Assembly (NCBI GenBank): GCA_002633005.1
Contig: NMRA01000004.1
Coordinates: 706,802 to 770,801 of the forward strand
DNA length: 64,000 bases
Reading direction: 5' to 3'
DNA from: Phoronis australis
Taxonomy: Eukaryota; Phoronida; Phoronidae
Made by a program: the position numbers and the translations under genes
In this document: one piece after another, positions 1 through 13,100 of the stretch
How positions within the stretch are numbered: the stretch's first letter is position 1
How the letters are laid out: each line of letters begins with the position of its first letter
The notes under the pieces: model-generated
Database searches by the model: none
Told to the model about the DNA's origin: nothing
What the model saw: the letters and a program-made list of their open reading frames with translations, nothing else

Positions 1-34
1 TGTAAACATTTGTTACACTTTGCCATTGCCACAT

Positions 35-1941
35 TGAAGTTGGCAATTTGAATCAGTGTCACATGCTTTCACCTATCATGATGGCTTTGGACGATATCTT
101 TGCATGGACTGATTCTGCTTCAATGATCGCTCCTCTTAGGCACCATCAAGTTATTTGTCGCCAACCTCCCAACTGCATCCAGTGCTTTTGTGCCATGTCG
201 GAGATTAAATGGACCGGGGAATCCATCTGACAGTGCCCAACCCACAAATCTGTGAAGCTATCAGTTAGAGATGGCTCCTACTGGTTCGGTTCCCCTGTAC
301 AACAACTGGTACGTCTGTGCTAGACGTGGTTGTATTCGATCACAGTCAATTTTGCGGTGGAAGGGCTCTGTATAAACTGAACGACAGTGATGCAGTGGAA
401 TTAGTACTTTCAGAACATGACAAGTAAGTGAGTTTTTACGACCCCAAGACAAATTGCTGTATAATGTGCAGTAACCATCTTGTCGCAAATCCAAAGCAGA
501 TCGGCAGTCCTGGCATCTTGATACAAGTTGGCATGCAGAAAGAATAACGTCGGTCACGCTATACCCGTGCAGTGGGTGTTTGGGGGCTATTGCCCAGCCT
601 AATGGTTCAGATTGTTAGTATTCGTTTCCGATCAGTTGGCACAGACGACACTGCTTCCAATCATGCAGTGTTGCATTGCACCAGGATCTATTGTGCAGTC
701 AAACATGTGGGAGCCCTACAATGGCATAGTGAACCTTCCTGTCAATCCACCATATCAACAGCAGCCATCAACCACTGGAACTTCGTTGATCCGATCACAG
801 GTGACCACAGCAATGACGTAGAGTGTTTTTAGAAGAATGCAAAACTCAAGTTCAAGGTGATGTGTGGGGTAAACGATGCGAAGCTAGAAGAATATCTGAA
901 TGTGTTAATGTGGGGGCAGCACAATGAAAGAACAGCCAAAGAAACCTTTAACAACGTGCTGTTGCAATTATCTCAGTTGCCACAGTATCAAATGCCTTCT
1001 GAGCAGCACTGAGTGATACCACCAACGACCCTTTTAAGGGCCACCCACATTTTCTCAATTGGGCTGTTTCACTTACTAGACTTGCCAGAATTTCAAATAA
1101 AATCATGTAATCAATACATCATCCAACAAATGAACATGACGGTAACTTGGGCTAACCCCAACAGTGACGATATTGCTGAAGACAGTAATGACGGCGGCAG
1201 TCATAATAAAGCTGACGGTGATATCGATTCCAACAGCAGCAAAATTGATGACTTCAGACAATGGCGACTGTGATGATGACAAGTGTCGTACTGTGACAAC
1301 AGCAGCAGCCATAATGATGGTGACGATGACGGCTATGTCGATGATCCCAGTGATGACAACAGTGCCGAGTTAAGATGACTCGAAGATGTTGACTAACGAA
1401 AAAGGATCTGCGCTCAGATCACCAATAGAATGAGACAATGTACTACCTTAAATGAATTTGCCACTCTTGCTCATGACTTTTTCTCTGAGATCTGCTCTTG
1501 TGAAAACTGTTATGGATGCCTACATGCTCCGTAACTTGTATGTGTACTTTTGTATTTATATTTATGTTTAAGTTCTGTATAATCTCCGTACTGTAGACTT
1601 AGCTAGTATTTTAGTTCTGTTCATTTTGTAGATTTTGAATTTGTCGAATAATAGCACTTGTGCTAACGTTTCATTGTTAAAGCTCACCGACTTTTAAATA
1701 AAGATTATTACTACTACTTGAACCCATACTCCATAGCCATAGCCATACTAAGCCATAGCCATAGCCTCATAAGCTTAGATTTGACATTTCTTCAGAATTT
1801 TTCAGATGATCATTTCCACAAAATAAAGGATCCAACCACTAAAATCATCCAGTACAAAATATGATTTTATAAAATCGTATAAACCATTGCAGTAGATTTA
1901 AGTATATGCTAAGAATGACGAATTCCAAGTCTAAGGACTAA
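35..1941 (+). mobile_element. Merlin-type DNA transposon, decayed copy 1 (ends at single-N junction)
   Basis: This 1.9-kb segment is nearly identical to 3985-5847. It encodes a broken DDE transposase of the IS1595/ISXO2-like class, which in eukaryotes defines the Merlin superfamily. Around 270-370 there is an upstream zinc-ribbon-like stretch, with W-Y-V-C-A-R-R-G-C-I-R-S visible in the + frame. The catalytic core follows at about 612-1012. Downstream come an Asp/Ser-rich stretch (about 1150-1370), an AATAAA near 1697 and a short CCATAG-type repeat. Similarity to the second copy stops exactly at the N at 1942, so this copy is cut by a contig end and its 3' terminus is not visible here. I could not define terminal inverted repeats or a target-site duplication. 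The superfamily call rests on recognised motifs, not on a database search. Confidence 0.7.
612..1012 (+). pseudogene. Merlin/ISXO2-like DDE transposase catalytic core, disrupted (copy 1)
   Basis: One frame (from 612) reads L-A-Q-T-T-L-L-P-I-M then P-G-S-I-V-Q-S-N-M-W, matching the second-Asp block of ISXO2-like transposases except that the expected Asp is Asn. A frameshift near 730-750 moves to the frame that reads I-N-H-W-N-F-V-D-P-I-T-G followed by V-E-C-F, the conserved NH..FVDP.TG and E block. A TAG at 830-832 replaces the Trp expected after V-E-C-F. The same frame then continues through K-L-K-F-K and E-Y-L-N-V-L-M-W-G to a TGA at 1010-1012. One frameshift, one nonsense codon and a D-to-N change make it inactive. 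Confidence 0.72.
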
Positions 1942-1942
1942 N
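1942..1942. other. Single-N contig junction
   Basis: A lone N sits where copy 1 of the duplicated Merlin segment stops matching copy 2. Unrelated sequence follows. This is best read as an assembly join, not a biological boundary. Confidence 0.8.
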
Positions 1943-3984
1943 GATTGACCGAGTTCATCTCGTTGCCTTATAAGGAGTTTCGTTGGCAGCATGAACATTA
2001 TGTTTGTGGCGCATACTCCCTCTAAAAATCTGCCGAGCCGTTCGCAAACTCAACTTCGATAGTGACTGTGACGTTTGCGGTTTCGGGGGAGTATTCCGAG
2101 ATTTGGGACAGCAGGTGACGTCATTGAGTAAAGTTCAAAGTATGTGTTTTGCGCTGAGAAATTGCAGCCAAAATCACGTGCTCTCATTGAAATCAAGCGG
2201 TAATATCTCGCGTAATCTCGCAGAGTTTTGTTTACCTAGCGTGGTCCTTACGTTAGTGAATTATATCCTGGCTTCCGTTACCAATTGACATGCGCATTCT
2301 ACATACTTAGAAATGTCGTCTGCCGCGCGAAAGCAAAGCACCGCTAAACCTAAGGATTATTTTAAAAACCGAGAGATGTTTCAGATACTGACGTTGACTC
2401 AGATGCAGAAACGACAGATAATCCAGGGCTGGATGGTGGTGATATTGCCGGGCTCGGTCAACTAATCGAAGATAATCCGTGTCACAAACGGTGAACCGAA
2501 TTTTTGCCGACAACGTCAGACATCGGCAATACAAATGAATACAATTCGCTCTAACAAAAACATGAGAATAGATGGTTTTCATCTGGAAGAATGAGTTTGT
2601 GACAATCCAGAAAATTATGGGAATTCCATAGTTGCAAGCGTTTGATAATTCAGTTGATATCTTTCTAGAAATATTGGTTGTCATCAACAGGCCTGACACT
2701 CCCGTCCAAGTAGGCCTAGATGGAAAACGCAAGTGAATTGTTTTGTTTACCCTACCTAATTTGTATTCAAGGGGGACTCGCGTATTGTGCAGTTTTTACA
2801 AGAGTTCTGGTAGTGCAGAAGTGCAATATGTTCTACCAGCTTCACAACATCGAATTCAGACTGTAAGAATGTGCAAGATATTACACGTACAGACTGAGAG
2901 AAAACGTAATTACAAAACTCTGCTATCAAGACATAAAAATGTGACTGACTTAACAAAGACACTTCACTTGGACTGTCTACGTCATAGAAAAAGTTTACTT
3001 CTGTGTTAGACTTTTTGTACTTAGTTGACATTGACATCATCATTGAGTAGCCTAAAACATTTCCCCATACTGTATCAAACACTCTGTAGACTTCCATTTC
3101 AAGGTCATTGACTCTAAGCAAATGGGTTATGACATATCATGTGATATGTTTGTAAATAAAACCAACTTTTGAAAATAAAAAGTTTAATACACACAGCTAT
3201 TTGTTTGCACCACTGTGCATGACTATTAAAATGAGTGGGTAAAAATAAGGTGCACAAAAAACTGCACACTAGCTTATGGAGAACGTTGACCGCCGCGCGG
3301 TTCCGGCACGTTACAGTTTTTACACGCGAGACCTGTTTAGATTTTCAGATGTGGAGAACACTGCACTAAAGGTGGGTCTACATCAATGGGTTTGGTATCA
3401 TTGCATTCCTCAGACATCTGGCTATACGCAAATATCCACCTCATTACCCTCCAATACTCCGTTTTAAAAATATGCTCTTCCGAAGTTGGTTCATTTAAGC
3501 AGCTCAGCTTATCAATTCAGCAGCCATTTCACGGCAATTACTGTACCTATTGCCATCTAACACTTACAGTGATCTGCTACAACATGCATGGTTCCTTTTT
3601 CACCACTCCGCGTCATCGGGTCGTTGTCACAGTTGTCGTTGTTGTCAATTATTATCGTTATCACTATAATTCAACGTTATATGACTACTCTCATCATCAC
3701 CGTACTCATCGTTATGCTCACCGCTGTTGTCGTCATTGTCACCATCATATCTGTTTTCATCGTCAAGTGTCATATCCAATTGATTTCTCTTGAAGATAAA
3801 CGTAACAATGTCGGCAAAAAAGTTCTTCTCTAGGCCGAAACTCATTACAATTATTCTGTGTTTGCCTACCCGCCCTGTTCGCACAACAAACTCCAGTTGC
3901 CATTAAATTTTCATTTGGCCCTTTTTGTTGAAAACTTCTTACTATGCCAATGGCAGTGATTAATCATTATCATAGAGCCATTGC
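1943..3984. other. Interval between Merlin copies; possible decayed coding fragment
   Basis: No family was recognised. An ATG at 2313 opens a short + frame (M-S-S-A-A-R-K-Q-S-T-A-K-P-K-D-Y-F). After an A-rich run near 2360 a second frame becomes coding-like and acidic (D-V-S-D-T-D-V-D-S-D-A-E-T-T-D-N-P). This could be a frameshifted N-terminal coding piece. AATAAA hexamers lie at 3155-3160 and 3174-3179. About 3620-3780 is low-complexity, with TCATCAC-like repeats. Nothing else is supportable. Confidence 0.25.
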
Positions 3985-5847
3985 CACATGCTTTCACCTA
4001 TCATGATGGCTTTGGACGATATCTTTGCGTGGACTGATTCTGCTTCAATGACCGCTCCTCTCAGGCACCATCAGATTATTTGTCGCCAACCTCCAAACTC
4101 ATCCAGTGCTTTTGTGCCATGTCGGAGATTAAATGGACCAGGGAATCCATCTGACAGTGCCCAACCCACAAATCTGTGAAGCTATCAGTTAGAGATGGCT
4201 CCTACTGGTTCGGTTCCCCTGTACAACAACTGGTGCGTCTGTGCTAGACGTGGTTGTATTCGATCACAGTCAATTTTGCGGTGGAAGGGCTCTGTATAAA
4301 CTGAACAACAGTGATGCAGTGGAATTAGTACTTTCAGAACATGACAAGTAACTGAGTTTTTATGACCCCAAGACAAATTGCTGTATAATGTGCAGTAACC
4401 ATCTAGTCGCAAATCCAAGGCAGATCGGCAGTCCTGGCATCTTGATACAAGTTGGCATGCAGAAAGAATAACGTCGGTCACGCTATACCCGTGCAGTGGG
4501 TGTTTGGGGGCTATTGCCCAGCCTAATAGTTCAGATTGTTAGTATTCGTTTCCGATCAGTTGGCACAGACGACACTGCTTCCAATCATGCAGTGTTGCAT
4601 TGCACCAGGATCTATTGTGCACTCAAACATGTGGGAGCCCTACAATGGCATAGTGAACCTTCCTGTCAATCCACCATATCAACAGCAGCCATCAACCACT
4701 GGAACTTCGTTGATCCGATCACAGGTGCCCACAGCAATGATGTAGAGTGTTTTTAGAAGAATGCAAAACTCAAGTTCAAGGTGATGTGTGGGGCAAATGA
4801 TGCGAAGCTAGAAGAATATCTGAATGTGTTAATGTGGGGGCAGCACAATGAAAGAACAGCCAAAGAAACCTTTAACAACGTGCTGTTGCAATTATCTCAG
4901 TTGCCACAGTATCAAATGCCTTGTGAGCGGCACTGAGTGATACCCCCAACGACCCTTTTAAGGGCCACCCACATTTTCTCAATTGGGCTGTTTCACTTAC
5001 TAGACTTGCCAGAATTTCAAATACAATCATGTAATCAATACATCATCCAACAAATGAATGTGACGGTAACTTGGGCTAACCCCAACAGTGACGATATTGC
5101 TGAAGACAGTAACGACGGCGGCAGTCATAATAAAGCTGACGGTGATATCGATTCCAACAGCAGCAAAATTGATGACTTCAGACAATGGCGACTGTGATGA
5201 TGACAAGTGTCGTACTGTGACAACAGCAGCAGCCATAATGATGGTGACGATGACGGCTATGTCGATGATCCCAGTGATGACAACAGTGCCGAGTTAAGAT
5301 GACTCGAAGATGTTGACTAACGAAAAAGGATCTGCGCTCAGATCACCAATAGAATGAGACAATGTACTACCTTAAATGAATTTGCCACTCTTGCTCATGA
5401 CTTTTTCTCTGAGATCTGCTCTTGTGAAAACTGTTATGGATGCCTACATGCTCCGTAACTTGTATGTGTACTTTTGTATTTATATTTATGTTTAAGTTCT
5501 GTATAATCTCCGTACTGTAGACTTAGCTAGTATTTTAGTTCTGTTCATTTTGTAGATTTTGAATTTGTCGAATAATAGCACTTGTGCTAACGTTTCATTG
5601 TTAAAGCTCACCGACTTTTAAATAAAGATTATTACTACTACTTGAACCCATAGCCATAGCCATAGCCATAGCCTCATAAGCTTAGATTTGACATTTCTTC
5701 AGAATTTTTCAGATGATCATTTCCACAAAATAAAGGATCCAACCACTAAAATCATCCAGTACAAAATATGATTTTATAAAATCGTATAAACCATTGCAGT
5801 AAATTTAAGTATCTGCTAAGAATGACGAATTCCAAGTCTAAGGACTA
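3985..5847 (+). mobile_element. Merlin-type DNA transposon, decayed copy 2
   Basis: This is the second copy of the element at 35-1941, at roughly 98% identity by eye. The two are offset by 3924-3925 bp, dropping to about 3907 after a simple-repeat length difference near 5650. It keeps the same zinc-ribbon-like region, the same frameshifted DDE core, the AATAAA near 5621 and the CCATAG-type tail. Its left side differs by a deletion of about 30 bp between two CACAT motifs. Sequence continues past the shared end without an N, so this is the more complete context. Copy 2 may be a true second insertion or the other haplotype of copy 1. Confidence 0.7.
4536..4936 (+). pseudogene. Merlin/ISXO2-like DDE transposase catalytic core, disrupted (copy 2)
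   Basis: It has the same architecture and lesions as the copy at 612-1012. P-G-S-I-V-H-S-N-M-W carries Asn at the expected catalytic Asp. A frameshift leads into I-N-H-W-N-F-V-D-P-I-T-G-A-H. TAG at 4754-4756 replaces the conserved Trp, and the frame ends at TGA 4934-4936. The G-A-H here and the H-S-N (Q-S-N in copy 1) are closer to the family consensus, so copy 2 is slightly less decayed. Shared lesions mean the element was already dead before the copies separated. Confidence 0.72.
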
Positions 5848-8800
5848 AGGCTCTAAGCCTTGCCCTTGGCTTGTTTGAGCTTGGACTTGGTACGAAAAAT
5901 GTCTCAAAAATGGGAATCCGACTTGTCAAGTCGACTGATCAAAGTTTCAAACCAGGTTATCACGGAACCCTAATGCAACTTACCAGGTGTAAATGAGACA
6001 CGCTTGGAAATGATTAAGGTTATCCTCGCGCTAAAATCACTGAAAAAGACAACGATATAGTACACTACTCACCATAATTTTGGAGTTTGGTCATCTGATT
6101 TACAAATGGGGCAAATGATCGCTCCTTTTTTCAATAACCTAAACTTTTATAAAATCTATTAAAACAGCCAAACTAATATATTTTTCGAAATACTACATGG
6201 AAATCTTCGTATAATTTATTTTTATGCTTTTAAAATTTGATTTATAAATATAGAGAGATTTTAGCGACGAAATTCCTCTAAAAGTAACCGGAAGTATTAT
6301 GAGGTGAAGGTCGTACAAGTTTGCGTGTAGAAGAATGTGTTTTTGATTAAAAATTGCCGTGATTTCATACATTTGTCAGGTATCGTAATATATTTTATAT
6401 CATTGAGATCAATAGTCAAGTAGAGACGTGAAATTATGCTCATCCGACAATCTCAAAAAGGAGTAACGTGAGTTTACGAGGTTCGTCTGCATCTGGCCGG
6501 AGCCCAGCACGCCAGCACGGTAGCCTTGGCTTGGTGCAAAGCTGTATTAATATACAGCTTTGCACCGATGTGGATAAAAACTGACCAAATAAAACATGAC
6601 ACAAAATTAGTGTCATTTAAGACTACACTCTTCCTTGAATAAACTAAATCATTTTCCGGTAATGAAAGAAATGGCGTTCTACTGTTATTCTGCTGCTAAA
6701 ATTGGGGTGGGATATCTTTTGCATGCCTGGTCTTTCAGCGCCATGAAATTTTGCATCCCCCATTGCCCAGTTTCTTTTTCCCCAATTTTTCAATCAGCTG
6801 TTCTTCTCTTCCACGAAGTTGTGTACATGTCACAACAAATTATTGGAACTGGTTTCATTTCGTTACAAGTTTTTGTTTTTTTAATACCAGCAAAACGTAT
6901 TTTAGGACAAACTTAGCGGCTGCAAAGCTGTGATCATCTCCCAAGAGATGTCACAAAAAATTAGGAAATGTAGTGCCCACGTGACGCGAGCGTACTGTTT
7001 TCAAAACCAGGACCGACTTTTCTTTGTTGCAAAAGGCGGAGAACTTTATGCAAGAAAATGATGTTTATTAGATTGTTTTTCACTTTAAACAGCTGTAACG
7101 GGCAAGGTGAGTTTCGGTTGACTTCCAGATTTTGCATGCACCCCTGCCAGTCGTTAGCTTTATATGTTGAAATAAGTTTTATGACGAGGTGACGAGCAGA
7201 CCTACCCGGGCAGTGTGAAATTTTGGAGTCTAACGAAGCTCAACACACAGTGGTCCGTAGCTGTATTTGGATGATAGTCTTCATACAGCTAGCTGGCTAG
7301 CTAGCCAGCAGGTAGACGGCGCTGTTGTGAGTGAATTTGGAATCCTGCTTAATCTCAAGATCACGTATGCGTTAACTTTCAATACAGCATGAAACTTGGA
7401 AACTTAAAACCTATCTTCAATGGTAACACATGTAAATTTGGTTCTTACAGTATGTTAAGAGCATCGCTCTGACCCCATCAGTGCCATAAATTGCCAACTG
7501 TAACGAACTGTTAGTCGTATTAGCTTGGTTTTGTCTACGTCACCGTGAGAATCGCCTTTTAATTCAAACAGCTGTGAATGTCGCCAGCACGCAATGGTGT
7601 TCTATTCAGACCCCTATTCAATACAACCTTTCGTTGTTTGTGCTGGGATCTCGCGGTGGCGCAACATGGCACGAAAAGGCAGCTTCACTTATCATTTGGC
7701 GGGCTTACACTTGCGTGATTGAACTTGCGTTTTCTTATTTTACTAAGGCTTTGCTAGGACTATCTGGTTAGCCTTTACATCTAAAGTAACAAAGTTCCGT
7801 TGAAGTTAGGCTTTAACTCAAATAATCACATTCACATTGATAAAAATTTGAACTGCACTTAAGCAAATTACATGTTAATAAAACAACGTAAATTTAAACC
7901 AACCTCTTCAACTATTGGGGATCGTATTCACCAAACAAAAATTAATTGCCATTCACATATTCCTCCAATTCTGTGACACAAGTTACGGTAAAAGAGAAAA
8001 TTGGTGATCGTGAGGCCAATAACTGCAAGTATTTTTTACAATGAACAAAAACATTCGCCTGATTGCCTTAGTGAATATTCAGTTCAAAGTTCATACATAC
8101 ACAATCTTGAGATTAAGCAGGATTCCAAGTTGACACACAGCAGTAGAGAAGGTGATGCTCCCTTAGAGCCTTCTTACGCTGGAAGTTATTCGGCGAATTG
8201 TGCCGCACATTGATTAAACATCAAATTCACATTGGTATAAGTACCTTTGCGCATAGAAAGACATCTTAGGAGGCAGTCGATGTCTTTATTTCTCTCCAAC
8301 TCAAACAAATACTCCCGTAATCTTTTTGAGCAGTCCTTTGTTCAGTTGCCTAAGTCAGCAACTGGCCATTTTTACAAGTTGCATGCACCAGGGGAGGCAC
8401 GTCATATAGCTTAGCACATGCTAATATTCCAAATTACGATTCACCCTGATTAAAGTTATGTGGATAGAAGTACCATTCAAGACATCTCAGGAAGTCGTCG
8501 ATATCTATCAATCCTTCTAACATTCCACTTCACGTGTCAACAAAATTGTGAACTGGCCATTTTGGTTGTGATAGCATCACTGTGCATGCCCATCTCATGT
8601 AACTGTTTTAATCACACAGATGTTGGGAGTGAGCTGTTATCCCCAGTGCACTTCACGTGTACTGGTAATTTGTCAGGATTTGTCTGTGGTTGAAACTTGG
8701 CTACCATGGTTGCTGCTCTTGTACCGGGCAAACTGACATGTTGACAAATGAAGAGAAGCGTCAAAACAATTCTTAATTACGCAAGTATTTGTTCTAGTTG

Positions 8801-9981
8801 AAAGGATATGAAAATATCGACGGCCTCCGAGGGTGTCCTTTTAGCAACGTGGCTTTGATATCTTAGCCAGTGTGAGGCATTATTTGCCAAAAAGCCTCTG
8901 GCGCAGAGAGGGGTTTGGGATGGCCACTGTCTGTGAGCACTGCTAATCAGAAACAGTGGCACTGTCTACTTGGGGTAACAGATGGTGATTGCCGGAGCTG
9001 GTAATAACTTTTGGACAAAAAAGTGCTGAAATTAAGAAAGCCAACAAGTTCAGATTTACTGTCATTGAACTTTGACCTTTTTGGTTTTCTTTGATCCTTT
9101 TCTCTTGCAATTAAGTTAAATTCAATCCTATTCCGTGTGCAATATACTTGGCCAGATGTTAAACATAACCATGTTTATGTATTGCCAAGACCACAACCTG
9201 TTTTTCGTCAGGTGACGTATAATTGGCCTATTTACTAGTAGGACAAGTCACTGAAAGGGGGATAATTTCAGTTTTGGTTATTTATTTGTATGAAATCTAT
9301 TAATAGGTAATTGCTTCCGTAGGTGTTCTTAAACAGACTTTATTTATCAATCAAAAAGTAAATCGGTTGGGCATTTCCATTACAGGGTCACTGCCTGTAT
9401 GCCTTGGGCATGAACAGATGATGTATTGGCTGCCACAAAGTCTCAAGTGTAACCTGATACCAGGGTAGGTAATATGCCATGTTACAAATGCAGTGTCGAC
9501 ACCTAGCGGCTGTCTGTCAACAACAAGTTGTGCCATCCAAACAGGTGATATGATACCTAGGAGACCAACGGCAGTGCGTTATCATGTAATCCATAGTGGT
9601 ATATGCTACTACCATATGAACACTTTTTGAACATACCTCTCATACACTATGTAACAAAGGCTCTTCCACTGCCCTCTACCTGCCATGAATGAAATATGTC
9701 AGTGTCATTCTAGGATCTCAATCTCGCAACTGTGAGATGTGCACTGCTTGTCGATCACTAACTGTCCTGTGATTGGCTGTTGCCTTTATCTTCAGTTGAG
9801 GTCTTATTGGAGACTACTTACATGTGCAACAAATCAGTTTTTGGAATTGCTGCTTTTATATACATGTCTCTTCGTTGAACACCACACTTCTTCAAATACA
9901 AATGCCTCGGTGTTTTGGCATGTAGATTTTTAATTTCTTAAACACTCGGCAAAGATTACTATTTTAAATGATCTTTTTCAG
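5848..9981. other. Upstream region of EXTL3; no coding sequence recognised
   Basis: Open frames here are short and resemble no family I know. Two items may matter. A strong splice-donor match (GGCAAG before GTGAGT) ends at 7106, downstream of a CpG-containing stretch (about 6975-7025), and could be the 3' end of a non-coding first exon of EXTL3. The near-perfect palindrome at 6533-6566 is the other. Both suggestions are inference; transcript data are absent. Confidence 0.3.
6533..6566. repeat. 34-bp inverted repeat, 15-bp perfect arms
   Basis: Arms GGTGCAAAGCTGTAT and its exact reverse complement flank a 4-bp TAAT centre. It could extrude a cruciform or be the fused ends of a small inverted-repeat element. 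No longer homology flanks it. Confidence 0.8.
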
Positions 9982-10174
9982 AATTTTAGTCACTGAGTTG
10001 ACATGGAGTAAAGTGTTCAAGTGGGGCCAGTCGGCCATCACTCGGGCAGTTAAGCTCATAAAGGACTAAGATGGCAATGCAAGATACCATGTGACAGCCT
10101 TGTGCGGGATGTGACTTGAGGATCTGGCTAAGTGAGAAGCCAGGAGTTTTACCAGTGTCTAGCAGTGACATAGT
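9982..10174 (+). other. Probable 5' UTR part of EXTL3 first coding exon
   Basis: A pyrimidine-rich acceptor (ATCTTTTTCAG) ends at 9981. The 193 bp after it lead to the EXTL3 ATG, with an in-frame TGA at 10166-10168 three codons before the ATG, which fixes the start. Upstream non-coding exon(s) are implied but not identified with confidence. Confidence 0.5.
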
Positions 10175-13100
10175 ATGGCTTTGAATGGGCATTATGGAGG
10201 CAAGCATCGTGGAGGGTCTGTGCTTGTTTGGCTGCAGCGCGTCCGAATGTCACGACTTGTGCTCGCCGTCTGCTTCACTCTTGTAGTGGTGCCTCTAGTT
10301 ACTCACTATTGGCTGTCAAATTTCATTCTCGACGGCAACAGGGCGGGGAATAAGGGCCGGTCCAAGCTGGACCATTCGAGCAAATATTTTGAAGTGAAAA
10401 CTGGGGATTTGAAGTTCCGCATCGAAGAACTTAACCGGATCCGTCTCTCAGTCACGACTGAGCTTCGGGATCTGGAGAACAAACGACTGAGGCTGCAGGC
10501 TGAGATAAGAGGTTACAACAATGAAATCGCAAAGCTTAAAGATGACCATGCGAAGCATTTTCAGGGACTAGACAAGCTGAAGCTGGCAGTTGAGCAAGTC
10601 AAGCTGGAAAAGGAAGAGATTGCTGCCAGGAATACACCGGAGTTACAAGCCCCGATGAGGGTGCTGCCACCACTGGCTGCTAGCGAAGATGTGGAATCTC
10701 CCAAAATGCCGCACTTGTGTGAGATGTCTACTTGTTTGGATTTCTCTCGCTGTTCATTGTTATCGGGATTTCCTGTGTACGTGTACGATCCATCAAAATA
10801 CCGATTTTCTGATCGTGAACTTCATTCTTTCATCTTGTCCGCAGTTGAGTCTTATATAGGGAAAAACGCGTATGTTACAAACAATCCAAATACCGCTTGT
10901 GTTTATATTGTGTTTGTGGGTGAAGTTAACCTAATGCCTGTGGATGTCTCAAGTCTGGAGAGTAATCTGCATAACTTACCCACTTGGCGTGGAGATGGAC
11001 GAAACCACGTTTTAGTAAATGTTGCCAGAACTGAAAAGTGTTCAAACATCTTTGATGGCATTAACACGGGTAGGGCTATTGTTGCCCAATCATTATTTCG
11101 AAAACAGTATTACAGATCTAAGTTTGACATTATTTTACCGCCATCTGTTGGGAAATCTCATGGAGATGTTTGGGATGAGTTACCTCCCCTTGTGCCAGCA
11201 AAAAGACAGTATTTGTTAACTTTTCGTGGCCATGGTTCTTTTAAGAGCCAGCACACCACAGATAATATTAACAACCTGAACAGTTACGACAAGTCAATAT
11301 TGGAAGTGAGTCAGTCATCGGGTAATCTTGATTCTTCTATTTTGAAGGAACTGGAAAAAATGCGAACTAGTGCCACAATGGATAAGTTCTACTTTGAAAC
11401 AAAGTGTTATACGAATCTAATGAATGGAGAAGAAGGTGAGTGGGCTATGTGTGGGAGTCCTTCGTCGAGAACATATTCCCTCCAGCGGTCCACTTTTGCA
11501 CTTATAATCTCCCCCGATGACAGAGACATTGTTTCGACGCCACTGCTCCAGTTGCGTTTAATAGAATACTTAAAGAACGGTGCTATCCCACTCATATTGG
11601 GTGACAAATTTCAATTGCCCTTTGAAGAGATTCTTCCTTGGAAACGGGCTGTGCTGAGGCTGTCCAAAGCCAGGGTGACAGAATTGCATTTCTATCTCAG
11701 GACGTTTTCTGACGCAGACATTCTTGAACTGCGTCGAAATGGCAGGTTCTTGTATGAGACGTACTTTGGAACAATGAGCTCGATTCTGGATACAATGTTG
11801 GCTCTTGTAATGTTTCGGCTCCAGTTGAGTCCTCTACCAATTATGGAGGAACCAACACCTAGCGTTTTTAACGAATCTTATGTGCCATTAAAGGTGGAGA
11901 ACTTTCCTCAGGAGCCAGACACTGTGGATGAGGTCCTGGGCCCTGTTGAACCACCCTATGCATCACCACGTTTTACGAGGAACTTTAGTTTGGTCCACGA
12001 AAAGTTTCTCGTGTGTGGGGATCCTTTTCATCTGTACCCGAATACACCTTATGTGCCTGTAGTTCCCTCAGAAGCGAAATTTGTGGGTAAGTCATGCACA
12101 GGATTTTTACTTGTACGGCTCATGAAATTATTGGTTAATCAGTGAATTTTCTAATTTTGGTGCGAGGCACTAGTGGCAAGATAATAGTTCAGACTTTTGA
12201 TTTTTAATTTGCTGAACAGTGCATCAGTAAATTATTTGCAAAAGACATATTTTGACTGTATACAACTTGTTTTTATGATACAGGATACATTCTTTTGATT
12301 GTTTTTTTTACCTTTTTGCTATTTCAATGTGTTCCTGACCATATAAATTACTTTATAATAGAGCAGATTCACATGCTTATATTAATGTCGAGTCAAAAAT
12401 CTTTAATTTTGGTTAGGGTCCAGTTACGGCTTTCGTCCAGTCGGCCATGGGGCAGGTGGGTCAGGAAAGGAGTTCAGCGAGGCTTTGGGCGGGAACAATC
12501 CTCGGGAACAGTTCACAGGTAACCACAACTGATTTAGGTTAGCAACAGGCAGTTTTGATTAGTATTTTTTTTGTTCGGAATCTGAACAGAGGTATCGTAA
12601 CATTTTTATTAAGCGATCATCTTGATAATTAATGGTTAATGTAGGACGTTATGAACTCAGCTGCGTATTTTTCCAAATGTCTACAAAGCTATAGGAATTA
12701 AAGGAGAATGCCACCTGATTTAAGTAGTCTTTTTTACCGTCTTAATCGGTGTATATCGACATCGCCTCTTATACGGTCGATCTCACCTTGCCGAGAGGTG
12801 TCGCGTTAACCTGTGAGGAAGGTGAGAAGCGACTCAGCGATGTCAGTGGTTCGTCTGCAGAGTGCATGCCGCTATATTGCGGTGCATCAGTGCCCGCTTG
12901 TGCGAACTATGAAGCTGCGAAGAAAACGGGTATATCGTTTTTTCGACTACCTCGAGAGCCCGAAATGCTTAGGAAGTGACTCGCGGTAGCGAAGAATAAA
13001 AGGTATGCTGTTAGTAGCAAGTATGAGGACATGAAACATCTCCGTGTCTGTGGCCGGGATTTCGTCGACAGTGATTTTTCTGACAAATTCCGGCTTACCG

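Noticed and set aside
261-557. 98-codon minus-strand frame in Merlin copy 1 (and its twin at 4185-4481)
   Set aside because: It is antisense to the zinc-ribbon-like part of the transposase and resembles no known protein.
12749-12865. N-terminal extension of the THAP relic frame
   Set aside because: THAP domains start at or near the initiator Met, so the ATG at 12866 is preferred; the upstream 39 codons look non-coding.
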